In this document: positions 5,819 to 13,331 of the stretch, piece by piece
Numbering within the stretch: the stretch's first letter is position 1
How the letters are laid out: every line of letters begins with the position of its first letter
Source: Acidimicrobiales bacterium
GTDB lineage: Bacteria; Actinomycetota; Acidimicrobiia; Acidimicrobiales; JAKAVM01
Direction: 5' to 3'
DNA: 15,840 bases
Assembly: GCA_027451785.1 (NCBI GenBank)
Contig: DAIDIS010000117.1
Location: 1-15,840 of the forward strand
Notes under the pieces: generated by a model
Seen by the model: the letters and a program-made list of their open reading frames with translations, nothing else
Told to the model about the DNA's origin: nothing
The model's database searches: none
Made by a program: the position numbers and the translations under genes

Positions 5819-8458
5819 ATGGCCTCCTTCGAGTACCGTTTGGGCGACCCCGACGTGAAGTGGCACGGGTCGCTCGAAGACGTCATCAGGCTGGATGTTT
5901 CTACGGTCGGCGACCAAGTCATGCGCCACAATCGCCGCGATGGAGAAGCTTGGTTGAACGAGCTTGCGGAGATGCTTGTCGGCCCCTTGATTTCTTGTAT
6001 TACAGCAGGAGTGTCATGGTCGAATTACGAGGTGGAACATCGCCTCGAAGACACCCATGGGAACTCGCTTTTGATTGTCATCAAGGTCAGTGAGCTTGTC
6101 CAAGGCGATCGTGCAATCGGGATAACTGGTGTCGTTGCAGATGCGGAGTCCCTCGACGGCTCCAGGTCCGAAGCGGGCGAGATAGTCGAAATGTATGAAC
6201 AGCTCGTTGAGCTGAGTCCCGACGCGATAATTGTTCACCAGCGAGGCAGGGTTGTCTTAGCGAACTCCGCGGCAGCGCAAAAGGTCGAACTCGCGACTAG
6301 GCGCGACTTGGTCGGGAGGCCGATTACAGACTTCCTGGAAGGTACCTCTGCGTCACGTACATTCGAGCGCATCTCCACCCTCGCTCAAAAGGGAGCGGTT
6401 ACTCCACCGGCCGAGACCGTACTCGTCACTTCAAGCGGTAGGCGAAAGCACTTTGCCACGATGGCCGTGAAGACCACATGGCTTGGCGAGCCGGCCTTTC
6501 AGGTAATCCTTAGAGACCTGACCGACCAGCAACGAGCCAACATTAGGTACCAGTCTCTGGCCGAGCGATATTCGGCAGTGGTCGAGGCTCTCGAAGAGGG
6601 GATTATTGTCGTCGATCCGATGGGCAATAACCTGGCGATCAACGACGCCGCGAGCCGCGTATTCGGCCCCGCGTTGCTTGAGGGCAAAGCCTGTCCGCTT
6701 CTCGACGAGAACATATCTGTCGTGATCGACAACCCTGGCCAAATTGTGGTCGATGGGATTGAGGCTCAGTACCGAGCCGAGCACCCGATCATGAAGGCAC
6801 TTCGAACGGGAGAGCCTGAAACCGGCATCCACGTATTGCTTAGAGTCCCGACATACGAGGGCGACCGCACCGGCAGCGTGGCTGCAGTGGGCCTTGACGG
6901 CCGTGAGGACGGACAAGATACCGCTGAGGCTATCGACGACGTAATGGATTTGACCCTTCCCGAATGCGAGGCGGGAAGTCTTCGCTGGCTGATGATGAAT
7001 TGCCAGCCGATTTCAAGGGAAAGCGAGCTGGATGCCAGCGCGGTCGTCTGTTCGTTCACCGACGTGACTGAGAGGAGAAGGACCGAGGACGAGCTCACCT
7101 ACAGGGCGAACTACGACTCTCTCACGAGGCTCCCCAATCGCACTCAGTTCCTCGACATCCTTGCAGCTTGCCTGGATGACGGTGCAGTCGGAGGCGGCGG
7201 GAGTGGTTCATCGGTTGCTGTGCTCTTTTTGGACATTGATCGGTTCAAGATCATCAATGACACTTGCGGCCACCACGTCGGAGACGAGGTCATTTCTCTG
7301 ATCGGGCGCAGGATCGCCGATATGCTCCTGCCCGAAGAAACGCTTGGGCGCATGTCGGGCGATGAGTTTGCGATTTGCATATCTCCTGCCGGCGACATCA
7401 GCTCGGTTCAAGAGCGGGCACACGAGTTTGCTTCCGCAATTTCGAAGCCGTTGACGGTTTCCACCGGCCGTCGTTTCACGTTGAGCGTCAGCGTAGGGAT
7501 AGGAAACTCGGATCGCCGGGAAATGAGTGCTGACGAGCTATTGATCGAGTCCGACTTGGCGATGTACCGGGCGAAGCAAGCGGGTAAGGGTCGAGTCGAG
7601 GTCTTTGGGGAGCGCCTGAGAGCGGATATGCGCCACCGGGTCACCGTGGAAGAGCAACTGAGGGCCGGAATCGAGCGGGACCAGTTGGTTGTCTATTACC
7701 AGCCGATCATCTCCTTGGAGCAGAATCGGATTGTAGGGGCCGAGTCACTGGTTCGATGGAATCATCCCGGTTGGGGGCTTGTCTCACCCAACGACTTCAT
7801 TGCAATCGCTGAAGAATGTGGCTTGATCGGTAGTGTCGGGATGAGCGTTTTGGAGAAGGCGGTCGAAGAAGCCGCAAGTTGGCAACGTAAACGATTGGGG
7901 AGTGAGGTCGAGAGCTCATTACGTCGGCCAAAGGCTCCGTCTTTGGCGGACCCGAACAAGCCGCACGTTTCGGTCAACTTCTCGGCACACCAATTGACCT
8001 ATAGCTCGACTGTCGGCCAGATCAAGAGAGTTTTGGCTGACAAGGGCCTGCCCCCGGAGTGTCTTTGGGTCGAGATAACCGAGACCGTTCTCCTGGAAGA
8101 TACTGCTCACGCAATGTCGGTTCTAAGGGAAATACGAGACATGGGTGTTCGCCTTGTACTTGACGATTTCGGGACGGGCTATTCGGCATTGTCCTATTTG
8201 AAGACCTTTCCCGTCGACGCAATAAAGATCGACCGCACCTTCGTCGCCGGAATCGGCCAAACCAAAGGTGACGAAGCCATAGTCAAGGCCACGATTGGGT
8301 TGGCCCACGCATTGGGTTTGGAAGTCATCGCCGAGGGCGTGGAGACAGAGGACCAGCTTTCGATGCTGGCGAATCTTTCATGCGAGTACTACCAAGGCTT
8401 CTTAAAATCGCGGCCCGTGCCAGGCCCTCGTTTTCGCTCGCTTTTGTCGGCGCTTTAG
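5819..8458 (+). CDS. PAS-GGDEF-EAL cyclic-di-GMP signalling protein
   Basis: This 879-residue protein is predicted to make and/or degrade cyclic-di-GMP. Its order is a possible PAS-like N-terminal region (1-115), a PAS domain (about 125-240), a second PAS-like region (about 251-417, with an insert), GGDEF (about 425-590) and EAL (about 605-865). There is no membrane helix or signal peptide, so sensing is probably cytoplasmic. In the GGDEF domain DIDRFK (from D472) is intact, the signature reads S513-GDEF, and the RxxD inhibitory site is replaced by PEET. The EAL domain reads E642-SLVR and has N720, E752-ITE, D782-D783-FGTGYS, K803 and E839-GVET, which is the full catalytic set. Phosphodiesterase activity is therefore likely, and cyclase activity is possible. 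The next gene is metF, 62 bases downstream. Confidence 0.93.
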   Translation: MASFEYRLGDPDVKWHGSLEDVIRLDVSTVGDQVMRHNRRDGEAWLNELAEMLVGPLISCITAGVSWSNYEVEHRLEDTHGNSLLIVIKVSELVQGDRAIGITGVVADAESLDGSRSEAGEIVEMYEQLVELSPDAIIVHQRGRVVLANSAAAQKVELATRRDLVGRPITDFLEGTSASRTFERISTLAQKGAVTPPAETVLVTSSGRRKHFATMAVKTTWLGEPAFQVILRDLTDQQRANIRYQSLAERYSAVVEALEEGIIVVDPMGNNLAINDAASRVFGPALLEGKACPLLDENISVVIDNPGQIVVDGIEAQYRAEHPIMKALRTGEPETGIHVLLRVPTYEGDRTGSVAAVGLDGREDGQDTAEAIDDVMDLTLPECEAGSLRWLMMNCQPISRESELDASAVVCSFTDVTERRRTEDELTYRANYDSLTRLPNRTQFLDILAACLDDGAVGGGGSGSSVAVLFLDIDRFKIINDTCGHHVGDEVISLIGRRIADMLLPEETLGRMSGDEFAICISPAGDISSVQERAHEFASAISKPLTVSTGRRFTLSVSVGIGNSDRREMSADELLIESDLAMYRAKQAGKGRVEVFGERLRADMRHRVTVEEQLRAGIERDQLVVYYQPIISLEQNRIVGAESLVRWNHPGWGLVSPNDFIAIAEECGLIGSVGMSVLEKAVEEAASWQRKRLGSEVESSLRRPKAPSLADPNKPHVSVNFSAHQLTYSSTVGQIKRVLADKGLPPECLWVEITETVLLEDTAHAMSVLREIRDMGVRLVLDDFGTGYSALSYLKTFPVDAIKIDRTFVAGIGQTKGDEAIVKATIGLAHALGLEVIAEGVETEDQLSMLANLSCEYYQGFLKSRPVPGPRFRSLLSAL

Positions 8459-8476
8459 ACGGCGCTTCAAAATAAT

Positions 8477-8491
8477 CCAGAACCGTTCTGG
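8477..8491. repeat. Small inverted repeat CCAGAA-CCG-TTCTGG before metF
   Basis: Six-base perfect arms with a three-base loop lie in the 62-base gap between the GGDEF-EAL gene and metF. No T-run follows (GGGGATTCGC), so this is a poor intrinsic terminator. It could be an RNA-stabilising or attenuating hairpin, or chance. Confidence 0.35.
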
Positions 8492-8520
8492 GGGATTCGC
8501 GGATAGGATTCCAAACCAAG

Positions 8521-9387
8521 ATGGCCAAGATTTCAGACATGCTTGCTGCAGGACGCACGTTTTCGTTCGAGTTCTTTCCGCCGAAGAACGATGTGGAGCA
8601 GGCGACCTTGGTGAAGGCTCTCAGGGAACTGGAGCCGCTCAAGCCGGCATTCGTCTCCGTCACCTACCGCGGGGGAAGATCGTCCAGGCAACGGACGCAC
8701 GACTTGGTGGCCGGCATTTTGAGGACGACGTCGCTCACACCGATGGCCCACCTGATCTGTGTCGACCACACGAGGATTGAGCTGGCCGAAATTCTCATCG
8801 AGCACAGGAAGTCGGGCATTGAAAACCTGATGGCCCTCGCCGGGGACCCGCCGAGGGATGACTCGCAGACCCCGGGCGAGTTAACGCATGCACTTGAGCT
8901 TGTGGAACTGGCTCGCGCTATTGGGGGTTTTTCGATTGGAGTGGCGGCGCACCCGGCAATTCACCCTCGATCCATCGATCGAAAGTCGGACCGGGACCAC
9001 TTGGCGGAGAAGCTTGCCCTGGCTGATTTCGCTGCTACTCAGTTCTTCTTCGAGCTCGACGAGTATTTGGGTCTTGTTTCCGACCTGGCCGACAGGGGAG
9101 TCACCAAGCCGGTGTTGCCAGGGATCATGCCGATCTCGTCGGTCGAATCCATCCCGAATATGGCCGTCATGGGCGCAGCCGTCCCGGAGTGGGCACAGAA
9201 GCGATTGAAGGACGCTCACGAGTTAGGCGGTGCCGAGGCTGTAGTGAAGTGTGGGATCGACATGGCCACCGAGCTTTGTGCGGCGTTGCTGGAGAACGGG
9301 GCTCCCGGTATTCACTTCTTTACTTTGAACAAGTCGAAGGCCACCAGAGAGATTTATACCAACCTTGGGCTTCAAACCGGCTCCTGA
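8521..9387 (+). CDS. metF: 5,10-methylenetetrahydrofolate reductase, actinobacterial type
   Basis: This FAD enzyme reduces 5,10-methylenetetrahydrofolate to 5-methyltetrahydrofolate, the methyl donor for methionine synthesis. The product is 288 residues, normal for bacterial MetF. The TIM-barrel signatures are FSFEFFPPK with the catalytic E17, SVTY49 at strand two, LAGD109PP (E. coli D120 position), ADFAATQ174FFFE, and LPGIMPI near 200. The loop after Y49 reads RGGRSS rather than the E. coli-like GAGGST, and VAAHPAIHP replaces GYPEGHP. From memory these belong to an actinobacterial subgroup and do not signal decay. The ATG at 8521 gives a direct fit to the family N-terminus, although the ribosome site is weak (TAGGA about 12 bases upstream). 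Confidence 0.93.
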   Translation: MAKISDMLAAGRTFSFEFFPPKNDVEQATLVKALRELEPLKPAFVSVTYRGGRSSRQRTHDLVAGILRTTSLTPMAHLICVDHTRIELAEILIEHRKSGIENLMALAGDPPRDDSQTPGELTHALELVELARAIGGFSIGVAAHPAIHPRSIDRKSDRDHLAEKLALADFAATQFFFELDEYLGLVSDLADRGVTKPVLPGIMPISSVESIPNMAVMGAAVPEWAQKRLKDAHELGGAEAVVKCGIDMATELCAALLENGAPGIHFFTLNKSKATREIYTNLGLQTGS

Positions 9388-9429
9388 CCCGCTTTAATGC
9401 CTGTGCCTAAGTGGCGGTAGGCTTCCGGT

Positions 9430-10626
9430 ATGGCCTCAAAGATCACCATGTCGCCGCAGGGCGACCTCAACGTTCCTGACGAGCCGATCATCCCGTTCAT
9501 ACGGGGAGACGGAACGGGCATCGACATTTGGCCTGCGGCCCAGTTGGTTATGGACGCAGCGGCCGTCAAATACGGTAAGGCGATCGAGTGGAAAGAGGTC
9601 TTGGCCGGGCAGGCGGCTTTCGACCAAGTTGGCGAGTGGCTTCCGCAGGAGACCGTTGATGCGTTCGCCGATCATCTAATCGGCATCAAGGGGCCGTTGA
9701 CGACTCCGGTCGGAGGCGGGATCAGGTCGCTGAACGTTGCTCTGAGGCAGATTCTTGACCTTTATGTTTGTTTGCGTCCCGTCCGGTGGTTCAAGGGTGT
9801 CCCTTCTCCGGTCAAGCACCCCGAGAAGGTGGACATGGTGATCTTCCGGGAAAACACCGAGGACGTATATGCGGGCTTGGAGGTTGAGGAAGGTAAGCCC
9901 GAGACGGAGAGGCTGATCAAATTCCTGTCAGACGAGATGGGCTGGAAGATCCGTCCTGACTCCGGAATCGGAATCAAGCCGGTCTCGGCAACCGGATCAA
10001 AGAGGCTCATCCGTGCGGCGATCGAGTATGCAGATCGCCGGGGACGCAAGAGCGTGACCATGGTTCATAAGGGGAACATTCAAAAGTTCACCGAAGGAGC
10101 TTTCCGAAAGTGGGGATACGACCTGGTCAGAGACGAGTTCTCTGATATCGCTGTGGGCTGGGACGACTGCGACGGCAAACCTGGTGACAAAATATTGGTC
10201 AAGGATTCCATAGCGGACATAACCCTTCAGCAGGTCTTGACCAGGCCGGACGAGTTCGACGTTATTGCGACTACAAACTTGAACGGTGACTACCTTTCGG
10301 ATGCTTTGGCTGCCCAAGTGGGTGGTATCGGCATCGCACCTGGAGGCAACATCAATTACGTAACCGGTCACGGAGTATTTGAAGCCACGCATGGGACAGC
10401 TCCAAAATACGCCGGGCAGGACAAAGTCAATCCCGGTTCCGTGATCCTTTCGGGTGTGATGATGTTTGAGCACCTTGGCTGGCAGGATGCCGCCGACAAC
10501 ATTGTTTCGGCTCTTGAGGCGACTATCGCGGACAAGGTCGTGACCTACGATTTCGCACGGTTGATGGAAGGCGCAAAGGAAGTCTCCTGTTCGCGCTTTG
10601 CAGAGGAGATTGTGAGCAGGCTCTGA
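9430..10626 (+). CDS. icd: Isocitrate dehydrogenase (NADP+), dimeric type
   Basis: It oxidises isocitrate to 2-oxoglutarate with CO2 release and NADPH formation in the TCA cycle. At 398 residues it matches the E. coli-like homodimeric class, not the monomeric class common in many other Actinobacteria. Visible landmarks are RGDGTGIDIW, S100 in the IRSLNVALRQ substrate loop (the position phosphorylated in E. coli), Y147, K214, D287 in NLNGDY, and H321-GTAPKYAG. NADP specificity is supported by K326, Y327, V333 and R378, which match E. coli K344, Y345, V351 and R395. GGTAGG at 9416-9421 sits eight bases before the ATG. The gene follows metF by 42 bases, so it may share its transcript. No kinase/phosphatase gene is seen in the window. 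Confidence 0.96.
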   Translation: MASKITMSPQGDLNVPDEPIIPFIRGDGTGIDIWPAAQLVMDAAAVKYGKAIEWKEVLAGQAAFDQVGEWLPQETVDAFADHLIGIKGPLTTPVGGGIRSLNVALRQILDLYVCLRPVRWFKGVPSPVKHPEKVDMVIFRENTEDVYAGLEVEEGKPETERLIKFLSDEMGWKIRPDSGIGIKPVSATGSKRLIRAAIEYADRRGRKSVTMVHKGNIQKFTEGAFRKWGYDLVRDEFSDIAVGWDDCDGKPGDKILVKDSIADITLQQVLTRPDEFDVIATTNLNGDYLSDALAAQVGGIGIAPGGNINYVTGHGVFEATHGTAPKYAGQDKVNPGSVILSGVMMFEHLGWQDAADNIVSALEATIADKVVTYDFARLMEGAKEVSCSRFAEEIVSRL

Positions 10627-10670
10627 GCCAAAAGTTGTATCTGACCCGTCCACGAGCAAGGGCCATCCCT

Positions 10671-10684
10671 GCCGGAATACCGGC
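10671..10684. repeat. Short inverted repeat GCCGG-AATA-CCGGC between icd and mdh
   Basis: Five-base arms with a four-base loop lie in the 115-base gap between icd and mdh. No T-run follows. It could be a weak hairpin or a regulator site. The gap otherwise shows only an A-rich stretch before the mdh start, and no clear promoter. Confidence 0.25.
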
Positions 10685-10741
10685 CGACTAAGCGATTACC
10701 AGTAATAAGCCAGGAAAAAGAAAGCGAAAGCAATACCTACA

Positions 10742-11728
10742 ATGACTACCAAGGCACCTGTACACATAACACTGACCGGAGCGGCGGGCCAGATCGGCTA
10801 TTCGACGCTCTTCAGGATCGCATCGGGCGAGATGCTGGGCAAGGATCAGCCGATTGTACTAAGGCTTCTTGAGATCGATGCTGCCCTCCAGGCACTGGAG
10901 GGCGTAGCAATGGAGTTGGACGATTGTTCGTTCCCACTTTTGGCCGACATCGTAACCACCTCCGACTTGAAGACTGCCTTTGACGGAACGTCATGGGCCC
11001 TACTCGTAGGCTCCATTCCCCGGAAGGCCGGGATGGAGAGAGGCGATCTCTTGAAGACCAACGGCGGGATATTTGGTCCTCAGGGTAAGGCGATAAACGA
11101 CCACGCGGGGTCGGAGGTCAGGGTTGTGGTGGTCGGAAACCCCTGCAACACCAATTGCCTTATTGCGCGGACCAATGCACCGGATGTCCCGGCTGAGAGG
11201 TTTTTTGCCATGACCCGACTGGACCAGAACCGCGGCGAGGCGCTTCTAGCGAAAAGGTCCGGCGCACCCGTTGCCGAGGTGAAGCAAGTTGGAATCTGGG
11301 GAAACCACTCCGCAACGCAATTCCCGGATTTCGAGAACGCAACCATTGGAGGGAAGCCCGCCCAAGAAGTAATTGGAGATGAAGAGTGGCTCCAGGGTGA
11401 TTTCTTGAAGACCGTTCAGCAACGAGGTGCTGCCATTATCGCAGCCCGAGGTTCGTCTTCGGCAGCATCTGCGGGCAGTGCCCTCATCGACTCAGTCAAG
11501 AGCATCGTGAACCCAACTGCACCGGGAGATTTCGCGTCGCTTGCGGTTGTCAGTCGCGGAGAATACGGCATTCCGGAGGGCCTCCAGTTCGGTTTCCCGG
11601 TTATTTCCGATGGCTCTTCCTGGAAGATCGTCGAGGGGTTGGAGCACTCGGACTTTGCCAAAGAGAAGATCAAGGTCACGACCGATGAACTTCTGGCGGA
11701 GCGTGAGGAGATCAAGGACCTACTCTAA
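10742..11728 (+). CDS. mdh: Malate dehydrogenase (NAD+)
   Basis: It interconverts malate and oxaloacetate in the TCA cycle. The 328-residue product closely resembles the Thermus/actinobacterial/cytosolic-type enzymes, from the opening GAAGQIGY NAD-binding loop (13-20) through ALEGVAMELDDC. E44 in LLEID sits where an acidic residue selects NAD over NADP. The substrate-binding arginines are R94 and R100 in PRKAGMERGDLL and R164 in TRLDQNR. The catalytic pair is D161 and H189 (WGNHSATQFPD). The ATG at 10742 fits the family N-terminus. Its ribosome site is poor, with only an A/G-rich stretch lying further upstream. A strong hairpin terminator begins 18 bases after the stop. Confidence 0.97.
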   Translation: MTTKAPVHITLTGAAGQIGYSTLFRIASGEMLGKDQPIVLRLLEIDAALQALEGVAMELDDCSFPLLADIVTTSDLKTAFDGTSWALLVGSIPRKAGMERGDLLKTNGGIFGPQGKAINDHAGSEVRVVVVGNPCNTNCLIARTNAPDVPAERFFAMTRLDQNRGEALLAKRSGAPVAEVKQVGIWGNHSATQFPDFENATIGGKPAQEVIGDEEWLQGDFLKTVQQRGAAIIAARGSSSAASAGSALIDSVKSIVNPTAPGDFASLAVVSRGEYGIPEGLQFGFPVISDGSSWKIVEGLEHSDFAKEKIKVTTDELLAEREEIKDLL

Positions 11729-11745
11729 GGGCCCTTAAATAGGCA

Positions 11746-11783
11746 GCCCAGGCGTCTGGTGGAACGCCTGGGCATATTTCTTG
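11746..11783 (+). terminator. Intrinsic terminator after mdh
   Basis: A perfect ten-base stem, GCCCAGGCGT (11746-11755) with ACGCCTGGGC (11764-11773), closes an eight-base loop and is followed by the T-rich ATATTTCTT. It lies 18 bases after the mdh stop and marks the end of the metF-icd-mdh side. The minus-strand continuation is also somewhat T-rich, so it may act on transcripts from both directions at this convergent junction. Confidence 0.85.
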
Positions 11784-11889
11784 CTTGGGCCCGATTTACA
11801 ACCTGAGCCACTGCAACGGTTCTAGGTCAATCACTGATTGCATTCTGAGATCCTTATACCCGCCTGTGCGGCGCCCTAATCGTGCTCTT

Positions 11890-11949
11890 CGGTCGGCCAA
11901 GTACCCGGATCGGCCAACGCGGTCGGCCAAGTACCCGGATCAGCCAACG
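11890..11949. repeat. Tandem direct repeat, two 30-base units
   Basis: Units at 11890-11919 and 11920-11949 differ by one base (11912 versus 11942). Each unit has the short word GGCCAA twice, 17 bases apart; the last one is changed to AGCCAA. The repeat lies between the mdh terminator and the end of the SCP2-like gene, downstream of both convergent genes. No gene is seen in 11729-11971. Confidence 0.9.
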
Positions 11950-11971
11950 GGTTACTGAATTTGCAGCCGAG

Positions 11972-12355
11972 CTAGGCAGGTACCGAGCCGAATGGGGATT
12001 CAGTATTCGAAAAGAATTGGAAGGACTCGATAAGCTTTCCGGCCGATCCTGAAACGGACACTTGGCCCCTGTGGAACGCGTCTGTGGGGCTGAGGTGGCC
12101 GCTCGCGATGGATTCAGCCTCGTTGTAAGGAATGGTAAGTGTGACGTCGGGCTTCCTGTCCGAGTCACTCCCGGAAACTTCGACACCCTCTTGCCCTACC
12201 CGTACCTGGTAGCGAACGTCTCCGTTGGGGCCGCCGACGACGAGAAACCCCACGCAGACGCCCATTTCGGGCCCGGCCAGGCCTACTTGGCTCCCCAAAT
12301 CCTTGGCCGCCTTCGCTGCGGCAGCCGCAATCCATTCTTCACTCAAAAAGCTCAT
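11972..12355 (-). CDS. SCP2-like sterol/lipid-carrier domain protein
   Basis: This small soluble protein of 127 residues has an SCP2-like fold, known for binding lipids or acyl-CoA; the real ligand is unknown. An N-terminal helix (SEEWIAAAAAKAAKDLG) is followed by alternating strands. The family-typical second half has PDVTLTIPYNEAESIASG, then LSPTDAFHRGQVSVSG and a final helix. The ATG at 12355 is preferred to an upstream in-frame TTG (12442) because the extra 29 residues do not fit the domain. AAGGAAG lies about 13 bases upstream, further than ideal. It follows sdhB on the same strand after 220 bases, so it may be read from the sdh promoter or from its own. No catalytic residues are expected. 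Confidence 0.8.
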   Translation of the reverse strand: MSFLSEEWIAAAAAKAAKDLGSQVGLAGPEMGVCVGFLVVGGPNGDVRYQVRVGQEGVEVSGSDSDRKPDVTLTIPYNEAESIASGHLSPTDAFHRGQVSVSGSAGKLIESFQFFSNTESPFGSVPA

Positions 12356-12575
12356 CAGCCCAACCGCACTTCCTTCTAGCGCTTGCAATTGTATGCGAAA
12401 CGGAGATCGGTCTCTGTCCGGATTGCTCAGAGTACTCGGCAATTATCGAAGTATCGCGGCAGGAACTTGACCGTCAGTGGACGGTTTGCGATTTTCTTGT
12501 CCAAGCCGATGGTTAGGCCTTGCGAAGCAGCCAACCGTTCTTGCGAAGCCGTGGGTCAAGCCTGTGGGTCGTGCC
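12356..12575. other. Non-coding gap between sdhB and the SCP2-like gene
   Basis: I see no gene in these 220 bases. Small repeats are present: CTTGCGAAGC at 12519-12528 and again at 12540-12549, GTGGGTC at 12551-12557 and 12564-12570, and a short hairpin ACCGTC-AGTG-GACGGT at 12470-12485. None has the T-run on the minus strand that a terminator for sdhB would need. Confidence 0.5.
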
Positions 12576-13331
12576 TTATTTCTTCCCCCGGATCTTGCGC
12601 CCAATCCAGCGGATGGGGTCGTAGTGGACGTCAGCCACGCGCTCTTTCATCGGGATGATGGCATTGTCGGTGATCTTGATGTGCTCCGGGCAAACTTCCG
12701 TGCAGCACTTGGTTATGTTGCAAAAACCGATTCCGCCCTCATCCTTTGCCGCTGTGCGCACGTCCTCGGTGTTTAGGGGGTGCATTGCCATCTCGGCAAA
12801 GCGCAGGAAGAATCTCGGCCCGGCGAAAGCCTTCTTGTTCTCCTCGTGGTCTCGAATCACGTGGCACACGTTCTGGCACAGGAAGCACTCGATGCACTTG
12901 CGATATTCCTGGAGCCTGTCGATGTCCTTCTGGTACATGCGACGGACGCCGTCCTCTCCCGGAGGGGCGATCTTGAGGGACGGGACCTTCTTGGCCACTT
13001 CGTAGTTGAAGGAGACATCGGTCACGAGGTCCTTGATGACTGGGAAGGTCTTCATCGGGGAGATCGTGATTGTCGTGCCCGGCTCGAAAGTGCTCATCCT
13101 GGTCATGCACATCAGCGATGGCTTACCGTTGATCTCGGCGGAGCACGATCCGCATTTGCCTGCCTTGCAGTTCCAGCGGACAGCAAGGTCGTTTGCGTGC
13201 GTGGCCTGAATCCTGTGCACTACATCCAGGACGACCTCGCCCTCCATGGCGTCGACCTTGTACTCGACGAACTGACCCTCTTTGCCGTCGCCGCGCCAAA
13301 GCTCCACGGTTACCTGGTCATTTGAGGCCAT
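12576..13331 (-). CDS. sdhB: Succinate dehydrogenase iron-sulfur subunit
   Basis: This 251-residue subunit carries electrons from the SdhA flavin to the membrane subunit. The N-terminal ferredoxin-like domain holds the [2Fe-2S] cysteines C55, C60, C63 and C75. The C-terminal domain holds C146-x2-C149-x2-C152-x3-C156 and then C204, C209/C210 and C214, which supply the [4Fe-4S] and [3Fe-4S] centres. The ATG at 13331 shares one base with the sdhA stop (TGATG) and has AAGGGA seven bases upstream, so it is preferred over the in-frame TTG one codon earlier. The sequence resembles mycobacterial Sdh1 SdhB more than the classical E. coli type, judged from memory. It is the last gene of the sdhCAB set. 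Confidence 0.96.
   Translation of the reverse strand: MASNDQVTVELWRGDGKEGQFVEYKVDAMEGEVVLDVVHRIQATHANDLAVRWNCKAGKCGSCSAEINGKPSLMCMTRMSTFEPGTTITISPMKTFPVIKDLVTDVSFNYEVAKKVPSLKIAPPGEDGVRRMYQKDIDRLQEYRKCIECFLCQNVCHVIRDHEENKKAFAGPRFFLRFAEMAMHPLNTEDVRTAAKDEGGIGFCNITKCCTEVCPEHIKITDNAIIPMKERVADVHYDPIRWIGRKIRGKK

Noticed and set aside
8665..8690. MetF loop RGGRSS instead of GAGGST as a sign of lost activity
   Set aside because: Similar RGG loops occur, as I recall, in many actinobacterial MetF proteins, and the other key residues are intact.
11854..12186. 110-residue minus-strand frame spanning the 30-base repeat
   Set aside because: It runs in another frame through the end of the SCP2-like gene, and its Arg/Pro-rich repeats simply translate the DNA repeat.
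12356..12442. TTG at 12442 as the start of the SCP2-like gene
   Set aside because: The extra 29 residues do not resemble the domain; the ATG at 12355 fits the first helix.
12470..12485. ACCGTC-AGTG-GACGGT hairpin as the sdhB terminator
   Set aside because: It lies about 90 bases after the sdhB stop, and no T-run follows on the minus strand.
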